The notes under the pieces: generated by a model | Database searches by the model: none | Told to the model about the DNA's origin: nothing | What the model saw: only the letters and a program-made list of their open reading frames with translations | DNA from: Phycomyces blakesleeanus NRRL 1555(-) | Taxonomy: Eukaryota; Mucoromycota; Mucoromycetes; Mucorales; Phycomycetaceae | Length of the DNA: 64,000 nucleotides | Assembly (NCBI RefSeq): GCF_001638985.1 | Contig: NW_017265187.1 | Location: 496,001 to 560,000 of the forward strand | Direction: 5' to 3' | Made by a program: the position numbers and the translations under genes | In this document: in pieces, positions 21,917 to 34,364 of the stretch | How the letters are laid out: every line of letters begins with the position of its first letter | Numbering within the stretch: the first letter of the stretch is position 1

Positions 21917-24900
21917 ACACCACAGCAGATTTTTTTGTGTAATCTTGTTTCTTAAAAGGATTCTTATATATGGGGCGAATTTTGCCCATAACAGGAAATT
22001 CATTTTTTTGGGGGACTGAAAAGTGGGGGGATGGGGGGACTACTCTCGGCCAATAGATTTCGATTAAAAAATGTACTGCACAATTTCAAAAATGGTTCAA
22101 ATTTTTAATTTGTTTCAAATAATTTTGGGTTATAAAAAATTTATTTTTTATTTTCAAAAAAAATTAGGCTAAAAAAAAGCTTGACTGGACCATAAAATCC
22201 ACAGGCAGTAGCACACCAGTATATCCATACCACTAGAAACACTAGTAGTATAACTGTTTGTACTTATGCCTGTAAATTATGCAATCGGTTTGCTGCAAAC
22301 TACTATGTCTAGCTAATCCAAGAGACCCGGTGCCAGAAATTCCAATAAACCCAAAGAGCATAAAGATTTGAATTTTGAGAAAAGCTAAAGCAGAAGAACT
22401 AATAATTAGTAATTAAACTTAGTTATATATATTTAACAGAATTTTACCTTTGACTCTATTAAGGCATTTGCAATAAAAGGCAGCCAAATCTCTGCAAGTG
22501 AGGAGTAAATAGTTAGTCTTCTGTTGCTTTGTAAGAGGAACATGTAGTTATTACCTCTTTATTGATTTACTGAGATGATGAAAAACTAATTTATAAACTA
22601 GAATTGTATGATTAATAAACACAATGACATAAAAAACTTTGATAGCATAAATACCTTTGAGCTTACGGTCTTTAAGCAAAATTCTACTTCTATAAATACT
22701 ATAAGCATACTGGAATATCTTACAAATGGAAGCTCATGCAAATAATAAATATTTTGTGGAAAAGTAAAATGAAAAAGAAGACAAAAACATGTGATATTTT
22801 CTTAAAAGAAAAGAAGTAAAAAAAATTCTAATTGGTCCGCTGACATTAAATATCGATCTTTCCACATTTTATAAATTCAATTATTTTCGCAAAGTCATTT
22901 TCCCCCCTTTGTTTTTACAATCAATTTACTATTATGCAAAAGAATACAAGACAAGAAACATATAAAATCGTTAAGACTCGCCTCCCTAAAAGGCAAGGCG
23001 AACTTAACTTTAGCATCAATTCAGGTGTTTTTACCTGCTCTGAATGCGAAAAAGAGTTTGAAAAGTCTTGGCTACTGAAAAGACATTCGAAGGTTCACCA
23101 TATAAGTAATCAAATAGCAACCAATACTGTACTCGACAAACCCGAGCAGGCCGAATTGATAGTCAAGAACACTATTCCGGATGTTAATGCATTTGATTAC
23201 TCGAGTGATGAAGATGACTCCTCTAGTATTGGGGATGAAGAAGACAACATTGTAGACGAGGAAAACGATATTGTCAATAACTTCTTTGATATTAAAATGA
23301 ACAGTAATCCAGTTTTCAACGCGTTCTCTGACATGTTTTCTTCTGCTGCTGCTGCTGATGAGGTATCAATGACTGATGATGACTCTGAGATCCCGGAAGA
23401 AGTCTTTGAGACAATTGGCGCTGTAAATGACCCTACAAGCTGTTATCCTTTTCGCAATCTTCAAACCATGATCCTTTTCGCTTTTATTGATGTTGATAAT
23501 GACATGATCTCCTAGCAAATGTTGAAGAAGATACTGCTTGCGATGAACTTGGTCATTAAGATCCAGCAAGAAACTCCCATAGGAAGAACATTTAGGTTAC
23601 CTCGTTTGGATGCTCTTTTAAATTATCAGGCAAGAAAGAAGTCCAAGATGCCTGTCTTTCCTTCACAAAGAATATCAGTACCTGAATCAAACAGGAACGC
23701 ATTTGCCCACATTAACCTTCTGTCCGACCACTTGAGATTTCTTATGGCAAACCCAAAGAAATCCAAGTTGATCTTGTCCATGCCCGATTGTACCCCAAAC
23801 CAATCGATCTGTTTGGAACAAGGTGAAAAGTGGAGAACCCACCATCTCTTTCAGCAGCCTATGCACACTGTAAATGGTATAGATGTCTGGTTTGGAAACA
23901 TCATTTACTTGAAGGCAAACGATTGCAGTATTCGCTTTTTGGTTGAATCGTTCCACACAGCAAATAAAAACATTTTTGCGAGAGGGTATCTGATCAGAGC
24001 GATTTCGATTATATGCTATGGCGTTGAGGTTGCTGTTACCGATCTTAGAGTAGAGCAGATCTCTCACGTTGACACCACTCCTGTTGAAAGAGATCACTAC
24101 TATAGTATCTCAAGTAGCCTTACCAGATTGAGTCCTGCTCATGACTTTCTTCTTTTTGGAGTTCATCCAATGAAGAAGCCTATGCCTCTTTCTGTTTTGC
24201 CCAGTAATGTAGATTGCGATGCAGTATTTTACAAAGTTAGGATTGTTTCAATCATCCTTTTTACAGATGACACTTCCAGAAATCGTTCAAAGCAGTACAA
24301 TCCGTTTGAAAGCTGGTTAATGAGATGCACTGCCTTGCCTTTTAAGGATTGAAATTCAATAGCAAACATCCAGTTTCTTTCTACAATCCCTTAGAAAGAT
24401 GGTGCAAATGGTATGTCTCTTCTGCCAGCAATCGTTGATGACTTTAAGAAACTTGAGAAAGGTGTAAAAATGTTCTCCACTGAAGACAATGAGTATGTTC
24501 CAGTTGTTGCTCCCATCCTTTGGATTGAGACTGACATGCCATGTCATTTGGAACTTTGCAGATTGCTTGGGCTGGCCACCACATTTCCTTGCAGAAGATG
24601 CTACATCGAACTTAGACGTGCAAAAGACTTTGTGAAGGACTTGTCCTACTTCTGTGAGTGCCATGAGAGACGAACTCAAGAGCACTATGTTCTTGCAAAC
24701 TCGTCACCTGGCAGAGACACTGAGATCCCAAATGCTCCGAAAATTGGAATGAACACGCCTGCAAACGAGATAAGCTTTAGAGATCATTTGACTGGCTGCT
24801 TATTAGAATTGCAGTCGTTTGATTCAGAAAAGGATACACCAGTGGAAATCCTCCACACGATACTTTTTGGTGTTGCAAAGTATATGGTGATTGACTTGGT

Positions 24901-24963
24901 TAAGGTCGTGCTTAAGAATGACACAGTCACAATAGCAAGACTTTCAGAATTCTTGACAGATTA

Positions 24964-27837
24964 CAGTGGTCCCTCAATAATTTCACGCCCCTTTAATTTC
25001 ATGCTTCGATAATTTCAAGGCTCTGAAGACCTAACTCGAAAAATAGGGCTTAACTTTCACGATTCTTGTTAATTTCACTTTCACAAAATTTTTTGGCCTT
25101 GAATCCTTAAAGAAAAAAAAATTAGCCAATCAGACGAGAGCAATATAGTTACAGTTTGGTTTAATTTTTTTTTAATTCTAGCTTTTCACGATTTTGTAAT
25201 TGATATCAATGTCAAGTGCGTTAAGTTTTCATGCCAAACACTGGGTTATCAAGTTGTCATCTAGCTTACTTTTTTTAAAATTTTTTTTTTCATTTTTTTT
25301 TCAGAAATAAAATAAAACTATATGTGCTATATTTTGATTAAGTTTCATTTATTAATTGTTTAGTAAAAATTATTTACTTGAAAAATATAAATATAACTCT
25401 AATTTGTTTTGTTATAAAAGTTTTTATTATAGATTTTATTATTTCTATCTGTCATTACTATTTATTGTTATTTGCAATTGTTACTATTTACAAACATATT
25501 ACGAAATCAAGCTTTGAGTGTACTTGGCTGCTAACTTTTTTTTTCTATTTTTAAATGAAGAAAAATATATTTCTTATAGAAAATTGTTTTTATTTTATTT
25601 GAAAAAGAATAAATTTTAAAAAGACTTGAAGAAGCTGGTGACTTTAGTTTGCTTTGAGTTCGTGGTTTTCTGGAACTTGTTTCGAAGGCCTTCAACCTTA
25701 CTGACCAAGTCTCTGTCAATATCTTCATCTTCCAAGATATCCAAAAGTGTGCAAACACACTCAAACATTTCCGAAGCAGAATAAGTTCTCTTAAAAGAAA
25801 CTGCTGATTCCACTTCAGCAGTTTCTTCATTGCTGTTGATGGCTGCATTTTCGTCGGCATCATATTCTTCCATCACAATATCTGCAATCTCATTTTCATT
25901 GACCACTCTATGAGTGCATTGTCTCTTATAGAGTGGATCAGACTCATTTGTTGGGCAATCTTCCAGAGACAGAAGACCTGATCCAGCAATCTTGTCCAGG
26001 GTTTCTTGTAAACCCTCGATGAGAACCTTTTCAGCCAGACTTTGCTGAATCATAGCCTGGTTTACATATATAAATTATATTTAGAATATTAAGAAAGTGG
26101 AATTGAAAGATTATACTACTATTATGACCAATAAATTGCTTTACTACTACCTTCACTATCTTCGTCGTCAATAAAGCAAAAGATTGTTGCATTCCAGCAG
26201 TTCTCAATAGTCTTTGCCAAGACAGATTCCCAAGCCTCTCTTATCCATTTCATGGCCCACAATTGATCAATTTCAAAGATTTTATCAATTGGCCCAATTT
26301 TATCTTGATTGCCATTTTGAATCATGCCAATGTATTGATATGCCTTGCCATACTGCTTACACTTGAAATAAGCCTTGAATGCCCAAATAATATTACCATT
26401 CAATGGCTGAAGGTGGAAAGTGGTGTTTGGTGGCAAAAAAAGAAGCTCGATGTTTGTAGGTGTATAATCAACTATATAACCAGATAAATTGTTGAGAATC
26501 AAAAGAACTTTGTGCTTTTGAGCTTTCATGGCATGATCAAAGCGACAGAGAAAAACATGAAAGATCGATCTTGTCATCCAAGCATTGCTATTGTAATGAT
26601 ACATGGAGAATCCATGATCACTTGCTTCTTGCTTCTTGTTGTTCTTGTTGAAGCAGTTTGGTCTTCTTGCATGCCCAATCATCAGTATATCGGACTACTT
26701 GTCCGTTCCGTCCGCATTACACAAGAGACCTACAGTCAGGCGCTTCTTGTTATCTTTCCAACCAGAAAATTTCTGGTGAGAAATTGTTGTTCTTGGTGGG
26801 GCAGCATAAAAGAGTGCTGTTTCATCAAAGTTATATATGTCACGAGCACTATATCCCTCTATCTTCTCTTTGATGGCAGCCTTGTCAATCTGAAGCAATT
26901 CTATATCAGTAGAACCAGCCTCACCATGAATTCGATTCATTTTAATGCAATGACGCTTTCCAAACTTCTCCATCCAGCCTTGAGAAGCACTAAAGTTTTT
27001 AACGCCTATTCTTTCAGCAAAAATAGTAGCTTTAGTCTTAATCAATTCCCAAGTGATGGGAATCTGATTATTTTCAGCAATGTTGATCCAAAGAATCACT
27101 GCTTCTTCAATTTGCTATAGTTGTGTGACAATATAATAAGGTTAATTTTATTTTTTATATGGAGCAAAAATGCATAATGTTGAGATATATTACATACAGG
27201 CCATTTCCCCTTTCTAACATGCTTTCTGTTTTTTACGTCGGCTTGCATTATCAAGCCCTGGTCTCCTCTCTTCAAAATCTTCAAGATTGTAGAAGCATCA
27301 GGAGCTTTTTGAAGGCCAAAGGTTTCCTTTGCCCATTCAGCCAATTGGGGGTTACTCATAGATGGCTTTTTCTTTTTAATATCACAAATCTCAAGGTGAT
27401 TTGCAATATTAAGTGAAATGTTTTTTTTGCCCATTTTTATTGTTTAGTTCTGGATTTGATAGATTTCATTAAAGTATCAAAAAAAATTGAAAATGATATT
27501 AGATAAGCATTATATAATAAGCTAAAAGCATACCAAAAAGCTGTTATTTTTTGATTGAATAAGAATTTGAAACAATAATTAGTTACGAGACAGGGGGGTA
27601 GAAAACAGTAATGCAGCCTGGGGTTATATTTAACTAGAATGAATTTAAACAGAGGATTGAAGCACATCGAATCATTACTTGATATATTTTTTTTCTATTA
27701 AAGAATAATGTAAACTCCGCCCATAGTTTGGCGGAAAATATATACTCCGAACTCATTAATTTCACTCTTCAATAATTTCAAGACGCCTGGCCTTCCTTAG
27801 ACCTTGAAATTATTGAGGGACCACTGTACACGCGATC
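24964..27837 (-). mobile_element. pogo/Tigger element copy 2, complete, TA target site
   Basis: 2874 bp with 22-bp perfect TIRs (CAGTGGTCCCTCAATAATTT plus CA) at both ends and TA on each side (24962-24963, 27838-27839). Subterminal repeats of the same GATAATTTCAAG core lie inside both ends. The insertion sits in the Z copy 2 transposase gene. Confidence 0.95.
25616..27434 (-). pseudogene. pogo/Tigger-type transposase copy 2, catalytically damaged
   Basis: Long open pieces: 27096-27434 (N-terminal HTH), 26695-27099 (second HTH SQGWMEKFGKRHCIKMNRI and first Asp in YNFDETALFY), 26122-26682 (core) and 25616-26053 (C-terminal tail, ending KVTSFFKSF). The pieces are separated by a stop near 27096 with possible intron and short gaps near 26690 and 26060. 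The second catalytic Asp is Asn in LILNNLSGY (about 26490) and the third is Asn in QPLNGN (about 26401). Tigger/pogo enzymes normally have DNAPxH and QPLD at these places. Expected protein product would be inactive. Confidence 0.88.
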
Positions 27838-28807
27838 AACTGGTCTATCAAGAAAGTTCACCCAAAACTTGAGACATAGTGGTTCATTTGTCAGTAGAGA
27901 TTTCAAGGTTCTGCTTCAAATACTTCCTGTAATTCTGATTACAGAATTCTCTGGAAATCATGAGCTAGACCTTGTAATACTATGCTTTGTTGAACTTGGC
28001 CGATTGTGTTCTCTGGTATTCATTCGTTAGGTGACATCAGACTTTGATAACTATATTATCAGAGTAGATAATGCAGTGAAGTGCTTGATCAGAGCATTAT
28101 TTGACTATGATAAAGGAACCAAGAATGAGCTCCACAAGGCATATTGCACCAAGCTGAAAGTTCATTACTTGACACATCTCAAGGAAAATATAATTCGTTT
28201 TGGCCCAGCTCTCAATTATGAAACAGAAAAGGGCAAACAGTTCAATAAGCACATTTGCGAACATCTGTTTCATACGAATCGCCAAAACACTTCCAGGGAT
28301 GTTTGCCTAAAGTTTGCAAAGCAGGTAGCATTGCAACATGTAATTGACAGCGGGTTGTGGATTAATAGCTCTGGCAATTGAGAGAAGTCTGGAACTGGAA
28401 TAGAGAGGTTCATTAAGGACAACAATAAATCTTTGTTCTATTACACCTTCTTTGGCGGCTCAAGAGAGCTAAAGGACAACAATGACACTAGAGATATTGA
28501 AGATGATGCCGTCCAAAACAACAGTTTTGGCGCGTTTGTTTTTAAAGATGATCCAATCTCTCGCCCTCGTATAGGACTTGTCTCAGGCTCTGTTGTTAAG
28601 TTTCTTAGCATTGTTCCTCGTACGGATAATGTCAGAAACAATAACTATGCCAAGGCTGTAATGACAGGTGAGCATTCTGATGTTGCTAACATGAATCTCG
28701 TTTGTAAGTCAGATTTGCACATTTTCCACAACCTATTTTACATTGTAAATTTGAGCAAGTTCGGTTCCTACTGGTTCATTTTCAATAATATTCTTTTTGA
28801 TGAATAA

Positions 28808-29079
28808 AATGATGCTACTTCTTTATTATTATTATAATTATTATTTGAACCTTCTGTTTTCTTCTTCTCAACATCAATTTTTTTGCGTAATTTCTGTGAA
28901 GTCATTTTTTGGTTACTCAAACCAACCCCCAACTTTCCTTAATAAATCCTTTGTCTCACTTGAACACTTTCTGACTTCCCTAACAGTTTTTTTTCTTACT
29001 TTAAAAGCCCACAAGTAGTACTGAACTTAATTTTATCCTTTATTCGGATGAAAAAAATTAAGTATGAAAACAAATTATA
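28808..29079. other. AT-rich junction between Z copy 2 and the LINE fragment
   Basis: Polypyrimidine-rich DNA with no gene. The junction with the LINE lies somewhere near 29060-29080. Confidence 0.4.
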
Positions 29080-30519
29080 ATATTTGGCCTCTAAGCCAAT
29101 CATATTGCTTAGGTGCCAATTTTCACCCAAAATGATAATAAACATCTCTGGCGGTGAACCTTATAAGTAGCAAGATGTTGTCTACTGACTTTGGTGACAT
29201 TGTTGGAATAACAAAGTTGTGTATCTGAGTCCAAGGGCACTGAAGAGTAGGGGCTCTCTCAGGCAAGAAAGTCTCTGTAAAAACAAATATCAATATCATT
29301 TGTCTCACAAACATCTATCACATTCACAAATTTAGGGCATAGTCTATTGATGTTAAATAAGCTGATCTTCAGTCTATTCATGTGTTCTGATGATTGACAT
29401 TTTGGTGGATTCTATGCCATTCATGTTGTTGGTTGGGGCTATGGAGGTGGTGGTGCTGATAGTTTTTTGGCTCTGCGGGTAGCCAGAAACTGCAGTCTGC
29501 AAGATCTTTACTACAGCCCTTTTGGATGAGAAATGGCAGATGTCACTATGACCAAGATATGTTGACATGCAGAGACTTGCCTTGATCAGGCATGTGTCAA
29601 ATAGGTTCTGGGCTTTTCTTGCCCTAACCTTGATCGCCTCTTCCTTCAACTTGAGATCTGCGATTATGTCTGATGTGATCAGATTAAAGTTTCCCAGCGG
29701 GACAACCTTGGCTTTTCCAAGCAGTGCACTGAGTTCTTCATGAAACTCCCCAATTATGAGAAGGGCAACAGTCCATCTGGCTGGGAATTGAATATCAAGA
29801 ATGCAGGAAGTGGGCATGTTGAAGGAACTGAGAATCTTTCTCATTTCTTGATACTTAATGTATCGTTTGGCTAGGAAGTAGACAAATTCGTACTCAGATG
29901 GGCCAGTTGGTTTTTGGAGAAGTTGTTGTCTCTGAACTCTGTGGATTTATACTTTCTGCTTGGTCTGCTTGGCATCTATGCTCTTCTTTGCTTGTGTGAC
30001 ATATGAGATTTGGCCAGCTGCTACATTGCTGTCTGTCTTGTTTTGTGGGTCACTCTTTTCATTGTTTTTGTTGCTGTTGGTGGTGATGCTACAGTTAGCA
30101 CATAGGATGAAGATGCTACTGTTGGTGTCAACCATCAAAGCTTTTGGGACATACTTTGATGCCATCAGTGAGTCCTTACTAGTTGACTCAAAGATTGCTA
30201 TGCCAGCTCCAGCTGCTTGCAAAACCATTAGTGCATTAAGTATTTTCAGCACAGATTAGTAGTTAGCTGTCAATTCTTCAAACTTTTAGATTAAGTTTGA
30301 AATTATGGCCTCCAGAGTGGCATGTTTGACACAGTTGTGATGCAATGACTGACTGAGCCAAAGAATGAGAGAAGCAGTGTATTCATAATGAAATGCCCAA
30401 TTCGTTTCTTGTACCTGTGTACCAAAGACCGCTTTCAATGTTTTATCTCGCTCTATTATTTCTTGTATCACTATGAATGAAATTGGTGTAGCTGCCACTA
30501 ATGGTAGTGGATATGCCAC
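29080..30519 (-). pseudogene. LINE fragment: ORF1 and start of ORF2 endonuclease
   Basis: ORF1 reads in one frame from 30519 to a TAG at 29374, with stops near 30286, 30257 and 29947. It has no domain I can name. ORF2 would start at 29381 (ATG overlapping the ORF1 stop as ATGAATAG) and reads MNRLKISLFNINRLC, then CETNDIDIC and TETFLPERAPTLQCPWTQIH, the start of an APE-type endonuclease, with a frame change near 29280. The sequence stops around 29080, before any reverse transcriptase. The overlap of stop and start is typical of termination-reinitiation coupling in LINEs (family knowledge). Confidence 0.65.
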
Positions 30520-32479
30520 TAATTTATTTTAATTAACCAATCAAATTGGTTCTAGAGTTTGGTAAAAATATTAAAAAAAGATAAAAAAGATAAAGTTGTA
30601 TTTAAGAGCGAAATAACATAATAGAAACGTCTTTTTTTTACATTTATATCATATGGAGAGTATAGCAATTTGATTTTTTTTTTGAAATCGTAAAACTTTT
30701 TTTTTGTCTCATTGTCAAGATTGTTGTATTTTGACAATACCACTAATCAATGTGGCAGACCAACTATCTTTCCCACTAATTTACCAAAAGTGCAGGATTT
30801 AAATCGATTTTTTTTTATATTTTATTTTGCTCGAATTTTTACTTTGCATTTATTTTTCCCTTTCTATGTAAATGAATATCATGAAGTTATTTTTTATGAT
30901 GGTAAATTTCTATAGCTACTTTATACATCTAATTTACATGACTTGCTCTCTATTTTATTTTTACCTGTTTTAATTTGATAAAATAAAAATATATTTTAAT
31001 TATCAAAAAAACAAAAAGTTATTTTTTATTGCTTGTAAGAGGAGTGAGACATATTCCTGTTACAATGACAGAGGCTTGTGTTAACTTTATCCCAACAAGA
31101 ACAAATAAGATACCAAGTGCAACTGCAAGGATATATGTACTGATCAACTATCTGTGGAAAAAGAAACAGGAGACAGATATCAGCATATTCTTAGAAGAGC
31201 AAAAGCTCATTCAACTGTAGTTCCACATGTATACAAGACAATGCCAATGTATTATGTGTGAAGACGGCATTGTAGAGACGAACTGAGGAAGATTGAGTAG
31301 TCAACAAAAGTTGTACTACTCCTTGAGACTTGAGGAGTTAATTTTGAAATACCAATTTGCTTTACACAAATTCAGATTTCAATAAGTTGCTGTTCTTCTT
31401 CAAGAAGTGATGAAGGCTGAACCAAATGGAGAAGTGACAAATCATACATATTAAATTTAGTGTCATGCAAGATATTTCATTAATACTTTTCTTTATTAAA
31501 AAATATGTTAGCAAAGTTAAGCAGACAAGTTCAAGAAGAAGAGTTGAGGTATGTATAGATTGTTCAAATGTAAAACTTAATACACTGACTAAACTATATT
31601 TTTAAAAGTAGCCTTGGTGAGGCAGAAAGTAGTGTGGCAGCCTCACCACCAAGAAGAAACATGCAGAGATATCAAATTTATTTATTTTTTGAACTCTCTG
31701 TTATTTCTGTCTTCCAGAACAGCAACAAAAAATTCTCTTTACAATCTCTCTTTTTTTAATCAATGACAAATTGACTCATTTCCTCTACTTTCTTCTATTA
31801 CTTTTCCTGTAATCACATTCAAACAACATGTATCACTCAAAATTTAAGACACTTTTGATATAAAATCCCTACAATTGTGTTTTGATTTTTAAAAAAAGAC
31901 TAATGCAACTAGAAAAACACATTTTTTTGCAGTTTTTTTTTCAAGCAGCTACTATATAATAAACTCTCGACTTCCTTTCACAAAATACAGCCAATGTAAG
32001 TTACAGTCTTACTAAAGTGATATTGTATAGAGTATACTAAACAATCTGGCTAGCTATTAATGAGTAAGTGCATTTAATTACTTGGGGTTTGTGCTGCAGT
32101 ATGGTAGCTACCAGACAATCTTCAAATGCAAACAAATTATAAGGGTAAGCTTACTAGACTATGTGTATTTACTTTGCTTATTAACTTATTTTTGTAGACT
32201 TTGTCTTTAATCACAATTACTTGAGGCTGTTAATGAATATACTTGAGGTAATTACAAAAAAAATACTTTTAAATACGTATATTTATAGTATTCTTTACTT
32301 TAGCTTTACACAACACTGGAACAGAATTGCTTGAACGTTCTTTTAATAGAAAAGCATCAACAATTATAATTCATAAAGAAGAGTCCCGCCATCCATAGCT
32401 GATATATCTAAAGGTATGAATTACTCATATAACTAATATATAAGTTAGTATATGTGCAAGATATATTGCTAGTATTATT
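30520..32479. other. AT-rich DNA without a recognised gene
   Basis: Short open frames only. A stretch at 30470-30505 (ACTATGAATGAAATTGGTGT) has an imperfect inverted match at about 32975-33000, and CCACTAAT/ATTAGTGG words are frequent between them, which could be the remains of a non-autonomous element of about 2.5 kb. Confidence 0.35.
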
Positions 32480-32690
32480 ATTAAGCTTGTATATGAATAT
32501 GCATTATTATATGTCATGTAAAAGACATAGTATATCATATATTATATTGTATAGTTCATTATATAGTCTATAGTATAGGACATTGCACAGTACATTATAT
32601 GGTACATCATATAATACATCGTATAGTATATCATATAGTACATTGTATAGCCTATTATATATTTCTATTATATATACTACTGCGCAGCAA
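32480..32690. repeat. TA-rich imperfect short-period repeat
   Basis: Repeated variants of TATAGTACATTATA with a period near 10-20 bp and local palindromes (TATATCATATAGTACATTG type). Low complexity; would form cruciform or hairpin structures. Confidence 0.6.
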
Positions 32691-33699
32691 GCATATGAAT
32701 AAAAATAAAATCCACCAATTTTACCACCAATTTTTCCATATATGGATTTACTACCAAGTTTTTATCACCAATTTTTCTAAATATGAATTTACTACCATAC
32801 TTTTACTACCAATATATTTGAAACTAAGCCAATCAAGCATGCTGCCTTACTATTCAGTAAATTAGTAGCAATATCACTATGATTAGTGGCAAGCATAGCT
32901 CATTTACTACTAATTTCCCCTGCTTTAGTGTAGTGTAGCCAGCCACCAAATTTCATGCAAATTAGTAGTATTGCCACATTAATTTCATTCATAGTGTATC
33001 TTCTCTCAATTACTCTACTTTACTATTATCACCTTTACTGCTCTCACCTCCTTTCTATGCTGATCTCAAATATGATAGCATCTTCTTTACATTTCCTCTA
33101 TTATTTGCTGAATATCCAATTTCAACATTTACCCATTGTTTCTCACTTCATTATTTTCATTTTACTATACTCTTGTTTATCATATTACTAGTCTCACTCT
33201 TTCAACAATGACTTATTGTATCTCTTTATTTTCTTTCTTCTTCAAAAAAACATTTTCTTTTGAAATATTTCTGTTACAAGATTGTCTATAAAAGTAATCA
33301 GTTTTCTCCACTTAATAAAAATTATTCATATCTGTGATCAAATTTGTCTTCAAGAACTTAAGTTGATAATATAAACAACAACAATCTTACGGGGACAACA
33401 TTTTCAGAATAGGGTACTACCTTTTTTTGCCAGACTAATTTATTGTGACTACTTGTCCAAGATCTGAGATCTTTTCTCCAATCCTTCAGGGCAAAACGAT
33501 GTGTTCTGAAATTCTTAACTCAATATTTAAATATAAAACCTTTTTTTCTATTTTATACTCATCTTATAAGAGCTACTAATCAATTGCACTTAAAAATATT
33601 ATTTTTTTTCAGAGATAGTAAAGATATTATTTTGTTCATTGCAGATTAGCAATTCGAAATCATGATGTTAATAAGTACTCTCTAGAAATCACTTCAATA
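32691..33699. other. AT-rich DNA without a recognised gene
   Basis: Contains repeated ACTACCA/TTACTACCA words at 32700-32960. No coding similarity recognised. Confidence 0.4.
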
Positions 33700-34364
33700 T
33701 GAATCCTATCAATAAAGAAATCTGTTTTTTTAATGGAAAGAAATATTATCCTGTTCAACAATCTCTTTCTGTCTTACGAGTTAATGATTAAAGTAATATG
33801 AGAATAGCAATTTCAAAGATGCAACAATATGCACTTGCCAACAATTTTGCACTTGTAACTAGAGATAGTAAATCAATTTGAGTTTATTTGAAGTGTGCCT
33901 TGGGCAGTCATTATAAAAACACATGGAATATTGAACACAGCAAACACAAGAGAAGTCTGTCTAGTAAAAAGACTGGATGTCTCTATCTCTTGAAAATATC
34001 ATACAAGAAGACTGCTAAAGAATATCTTTTTTGGAAAGCTACCAATGATATTGAAGGTTACTACAGTCACTCTCTTGATGATGACTCCATGAAATCTATC
34101 TTGAAAGGTTGCTTGTCAAAGATTACTGTCTATGATGCTAGAGAAATCATGAAGCTTGTTGAAATCAAAACTAAGACTCGTGAGATCCAAAAGGCAATCA
34201 ATGAAGAGAATAATGTTAGCTACAAGTTGTATGTGAATGATATCAACAATATCAAGGCTGCTTTTGTTTGTGCTACTGCTTTCACTTGTCAGGATGTAGA
34301 TACTGAACTCATTAAAACCACGGAAGCTAAAGGATATCTTGTACACTATAGTATATTTTATTAA
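33700..34364 (+). pseudogene. MULE transposase N-terminal fragment (FAR1/WRKY-GCM1-like zinc domain)
   Basis: 33888-34364 reads 158 residues with the FAR1-like pattern: KCALGSHYKN, a basic run, then TGCLYLLKISYKK, W, YYSHSLD in place of the usual HNH, and the helical segment EIMKLVEIKTKTREIQKAI ending DINNIK. Upstream 33700-33880 continues the same frame (NPINKEICFFNGKKYYP) with stops near 33790 and 33880. The DDE core is absent; the fragment is cut at 34364 by Y copy 2. Confidence 0.6.

Larger units (their letters stand above)
21917..28807 (+). mobile_element. DNA transposon Z, copy 2, interrupted by pogo copy 2
   Basis: Starts ACACCACAGCAG as in copy 1. Leader 21917-22933 lacks the LTR-C present in copy 1. 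Coding region 22934-28807 is split by pogo copy 2 at 24964-27837. I could not find an inverted copy of the left terminus after 28807; the adjoining LINE fragment may have replaced it. Confidence 0.7.
22934..28807 (+). pseudogene. Z transposase copy 2, broken and split by pogo
   Basis: Segments: 22934-23515 (C2H2 finger, acidic linker), 23519-24352, 24413-24961, then after pogo 27840-28380 and 28433-28807. Stops include TAG at 23513 (copy 1 CAG), TGA at 24350 (copy 1 CGA), TAG near 24391 (copy 1 AAG) and TGA near 28379. Motifs: zinc-binding-like CRRCYIEL (about 24595), VEILHTILFGVAKY (about 24845), KVHYLTHLKENIIRFGP (28158-28208), FNKHICEHLFHTNR and TSRDV. The last match positionally to W. The frame closes across the pogo insertion when pogo and one TA are removed (TDY then TRSTG). 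CMC/CACTA-like assignment is inference. Confidence 0.8.
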
